Below, one piece after another: positions 63,637 to 64,000 of a stretch of 64,000 nt of DNA. Position 1 is the first letter of the stretch. The number at the start of each line of letters is the position of its first letter. The notes beneath the pieces were generated by a model. It was not told the DNA's origin and ran no database searches. It worked only from the letters and a program-made list of their open reading frames with translations. A program made the translations under genes and the position numbers. The stretch is from Muricea muricata (taxonomy: Eukaryota; Cnidaria; Anthozoa; Malacalcyonacea; Plexauridae), in contig OY979726.1 of NCBI GenBank assembly GCA_963855995.1, positions 7,540,701 to 7,604,700 on the forward strand. The letters are read 5' to 3'.

Positions 63637-64000
63637 GTTCATTTTAGCACTCAAAACATCATTTTAAGCTCTAAAACGTCGCCGTGATCGATTTGAGACG
63701 GCAATTATTGTTGGCAGTCCGAGGATTTTTTTACGCTTAAATCGCTTCGAGAACACCTAAAACGCGATTTTGATTATTGTAAGAGCGTTTCTTTTCAGTC
63801 TCAATGCACGTTGTAGGTTTCTAATTTCAACATGCTATTTTGCTGATGTCGATAGTTTGAGCGCCGAAAATGTGATTGCGAAAATGCTAAGTTCTCCAAT
63901 TTCGATTTAGAAGCTGTCTCTTAGATACGCGATTTCAATATATCATTGTGCTCAACTCGTTCTTTTTAGCACTCAAAACATCATTTTAAGCTTTAAAACG
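63637..64000 (+). repeat. HOR-3 type 8 monomer and array continuing past the window
   Basis: A type 8 monomer (GTCCGAGGATTTTTTT, CGCTTAAATCGC, GCGAAAATGC; private GAAAATGTG near 63867) and the first 42 bp of the next monomer. The array is cut by the window edge, so its true length is unknown. Confidence 0.85.

Larger units (their letters stand above)
1..64000 (+). repeat. Satellite DNA array, ~323 bp monomer, 198 copies
   Basis: The entire window is a head-to-tail array of one monomer family. Anchoring on the junction CTCGT followed by TTTTAGCA, 198 complete monomers occupy 1-63958 (mean 323.0 bp) and a partial one fills 63959-64000. Individual lengths vary from 322 to 325 bp, mainly through three indels: TTGCTAAG versus TTCCTATAAG (+2), GCTTCCAG versus GCTCCAG (-1), and TTCTCC versus TTTCC (-1). 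All monomers point the same way, with no inversion and no foreign insertion. Monomers differ at recurring diagnostic sites, and blocks of different monomer types repeat in order (higher-order repeats). The array runs off both ends. Centromeric or pericentromeric satellite is the likely identity from length, homogeneity and HOR structure. The family and species are not recognised. Confidence 0.97.

Noticed and set aside
1-64000. CRISPR array or bacterial repeat region
   Set aside because: The repeats are about 323 bp and abut directly with no unique spacers, and there are no flanking genes.
1-64000. Ribosomal DNA spacer repeats, tRNA clusters or tandem 5S genes
   Set aside because: No rRNA-like conserved core, tRNA cloverleaf or gene-plus-terminator layout is visible in the monomer on either strand.
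1-64000. Tandem copies of a transposable element or its terminal repeats
   Set aside because: No target-site duplications, terminal motif, poly-A tail or coding fragment is seen, and no monomer is interrupted.
1-64000. HORs as an assembly artefact
   Set aside because: Blocks differ by scattered private substitutions and by whole-monomer indels that an assembler would not invent in such variety. Copy number of the most recent tandem pairs (46.7-49.9 kb, 57.4-58.4 kb, 59.8-63.6 kb) could still be misjudged.

Overview
The whole 64 kb is one uninterrupted satellite DNA array. A monomer of about 323 bp (322-325 bp) is repeated head to tail, always in the same orientation. Anchored on the conserved CTCGT/TTTTAGCA junction, I count 198 complete monomers (1-63958, mean 323.0 bp) plus 42 bp of the next. 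Neither end of the array is in the window. I find no gene, RNA gene, transposon, CRISPR array or unique spacer. The few short open frames (67-79 codons) are by-products of particular monomer variants.

The sequence suggests a eukaryotic nuclear genome and a centromeric, pericentromeric or similar heterochromatic block. I do not recognise the satellite family and cannot name the taxon. The first monomer is about 40% G+C, and CpG is over-represented (22 CpG in 322 bp, observed/expected about 1.6-1.7). This argues against a lineage with strong germline CpG methylation decay (vertebrates, most plants) and fits an invertebrate, for example an insect, better. That is inference only.

The monomers fall into distinguishable types arranged in higher-order repeats (HORs). 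From left to right: module A (1-1293), which recurs at 11617-13234 and 13235-14528; HOR-1, a 12-monomer unit of 3,871-3,872 bp (1294-5811 with an extra dimer, 5812-9682, then a mosaic to 11616); a HOR-3-like segment (14529-16465); HOR-2a, a 12-monomer unit of about 3,880 bp (16466-20344, partial copy 20345-22933); a linking segment (22934-25192); HOR-2b, a 15-monomer unit of about 4,846 bp, whose first copy is enlarged to 21 monomers (6,787 bp) by a 6-monomer tandem duplication (25193-31979 and 31980-37148); then HOR-3, a 10-monomer unit of 3,230 bp, seen in full at 52011-55240 and in shortened or enlarged forms at 38118-41022, 44257-46838, 55241-59440 and 59441-64000. Two adjacent 18-monomer super-units (35208-41022 and 41023-46838, about 5,815 bp each) overlie this. 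Younger local tandem duplications of 1, 2, 3, 5 and 6 monomers are nested throughout.

Nothing here acts as a gene system. The structure is a record of unequal exchange, replication slippage and conversion, with whole-number-of-monomer jumps at every junction I checked. Each monomer also carries two short inverted repeats (9 bp arms) and a few nearly invariant boxes that could bind protein. HOR periods were measured by hand from shared diagnostic variants, not by full alignment, so block edges are good to within roughly a monomer unless stated otherwise.
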